Below are positions 15,307-15,326 of a stretch of 15,326 bases of DNA, in pieces; the first letter of the stretch is position 1; the number at the start of each line of letters is the position of its first letter. The stretch covers positions 1 through 15,326 of the forward strand of contig CAYJNO010000035.1 in the NCBI GenBank assembly GCA_964371715.1. The letters run 5' to 3'. Origin of the DNA: CAYJNO01 sp964371715. Lineage in GTDB: Bacteria > Bacillota_I > Bacilli_A > Erysipelotrichales > Erysipelotrichaceae. The notes under the pieces are model-generated. The model saw nothing but the letters and a program-made list of their open reading frames with translations, was not told where the DNA came from and did not search any database. Position numbers and translations under genes: made by a program.

Positions 15307-15326
15307 ATGAACTTTGAACAAAGAAT
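15307..15326 (+). CDS. Start of an unidentified gene, cut by the window edge
   Basis: ATG at 15307 opens a frame reading MNFEQR before the sequence ends. It has a strong GGAGGA (15298-15303) close upstream and a possible promoter before that, so a real gene is likely. Six residues are too few to suggest a function. It is divergent from the RpiR-type regulator, and such neighbours are often co-regulated, but nothing here proves that. Confidence 0.6.

Overview
The window is AT-rich (roughly 30% GC by eye). It uses the standard bacterial code: tryptophan is TGG and TGA is not read through. Most genes have strong AGGAG-type ribosome binding sites. This composition, two PTS-driven sugar operons, a BglG/MtlR-type regulator with PTS domains, an RpiR-type regulator and a CcpA-like cre site point to a fermentative low-GC Firmicute, plausibly an Erysipelotrichia or related host-associated lineage. 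The lineage is an inference; no rRNA or other marker gene is present.

Left half (about 1-6950), a Ula-family PTS operon. A plus-strand regulator (115-2112) with HTH, PRD, EIIB-like and EIIA-like domains faces a minus-strand operon, read in this order: EIIA (ulaC-like), EIIC (ulaA-like), EIIB (ulaB-like), transketolase N-terminal half, transketolase C-terminal half, fructose-6-phosphate aldolase (FSA). The regulator and the aldolase converge on one near-perfect hairpin (2091-2120) that contains both stop codons. Upstream of ulaC is a 10+10 bp perfect inverted repeat beside a TATAAT box, a good candidate operator for the regulator. None of the ascorbate enzymes UlaD, UlaE, UlaF or UlaG is present, so the substrate is probably not handled as ascorbate. 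A ketose feeding transketolase and aldolase chemistry is more likely.

Right half (about 6950-15180), a glycosyl-glycerate operon on the minus strand, in the order: RpiR-type regulator, MngA-like PTS EIIABC, MngB-like GH38 alpha-mannosidase, glycerate kinase, GH13_18 phosphorylase. By analogy with E. coli MngA/MngB, the PTS would import 2-O-mannosylglycerate as its 6-phosphate, the GH38 enzyme would release mannose-6-phosphate and glycerate, and the kinase would send glycerate to glycolysis. The GH13_18 enzyme most resembles glucosylglycerate phosphorylases. That would give a second glycerate-releasing branch yielding glucose-1-phosphate. A perfect cre core and repeated TTATACTTTA motifs lie between the regulator and the PTS gene. 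The operon ends in a strong hairpin that includes the last stop codon.

At the right edge a new plus-strand gene begins (15307) with a good ribosome binding site and is cut off by the window. No stretch over 300 bases lacks a gene. The non-coding gaps (1-114, 6788-6973, 14345-14439, 15175-15306) are described as regulatory features. I saw no RNA genes, insertion sequences, CRISPR arrays or broken genes.
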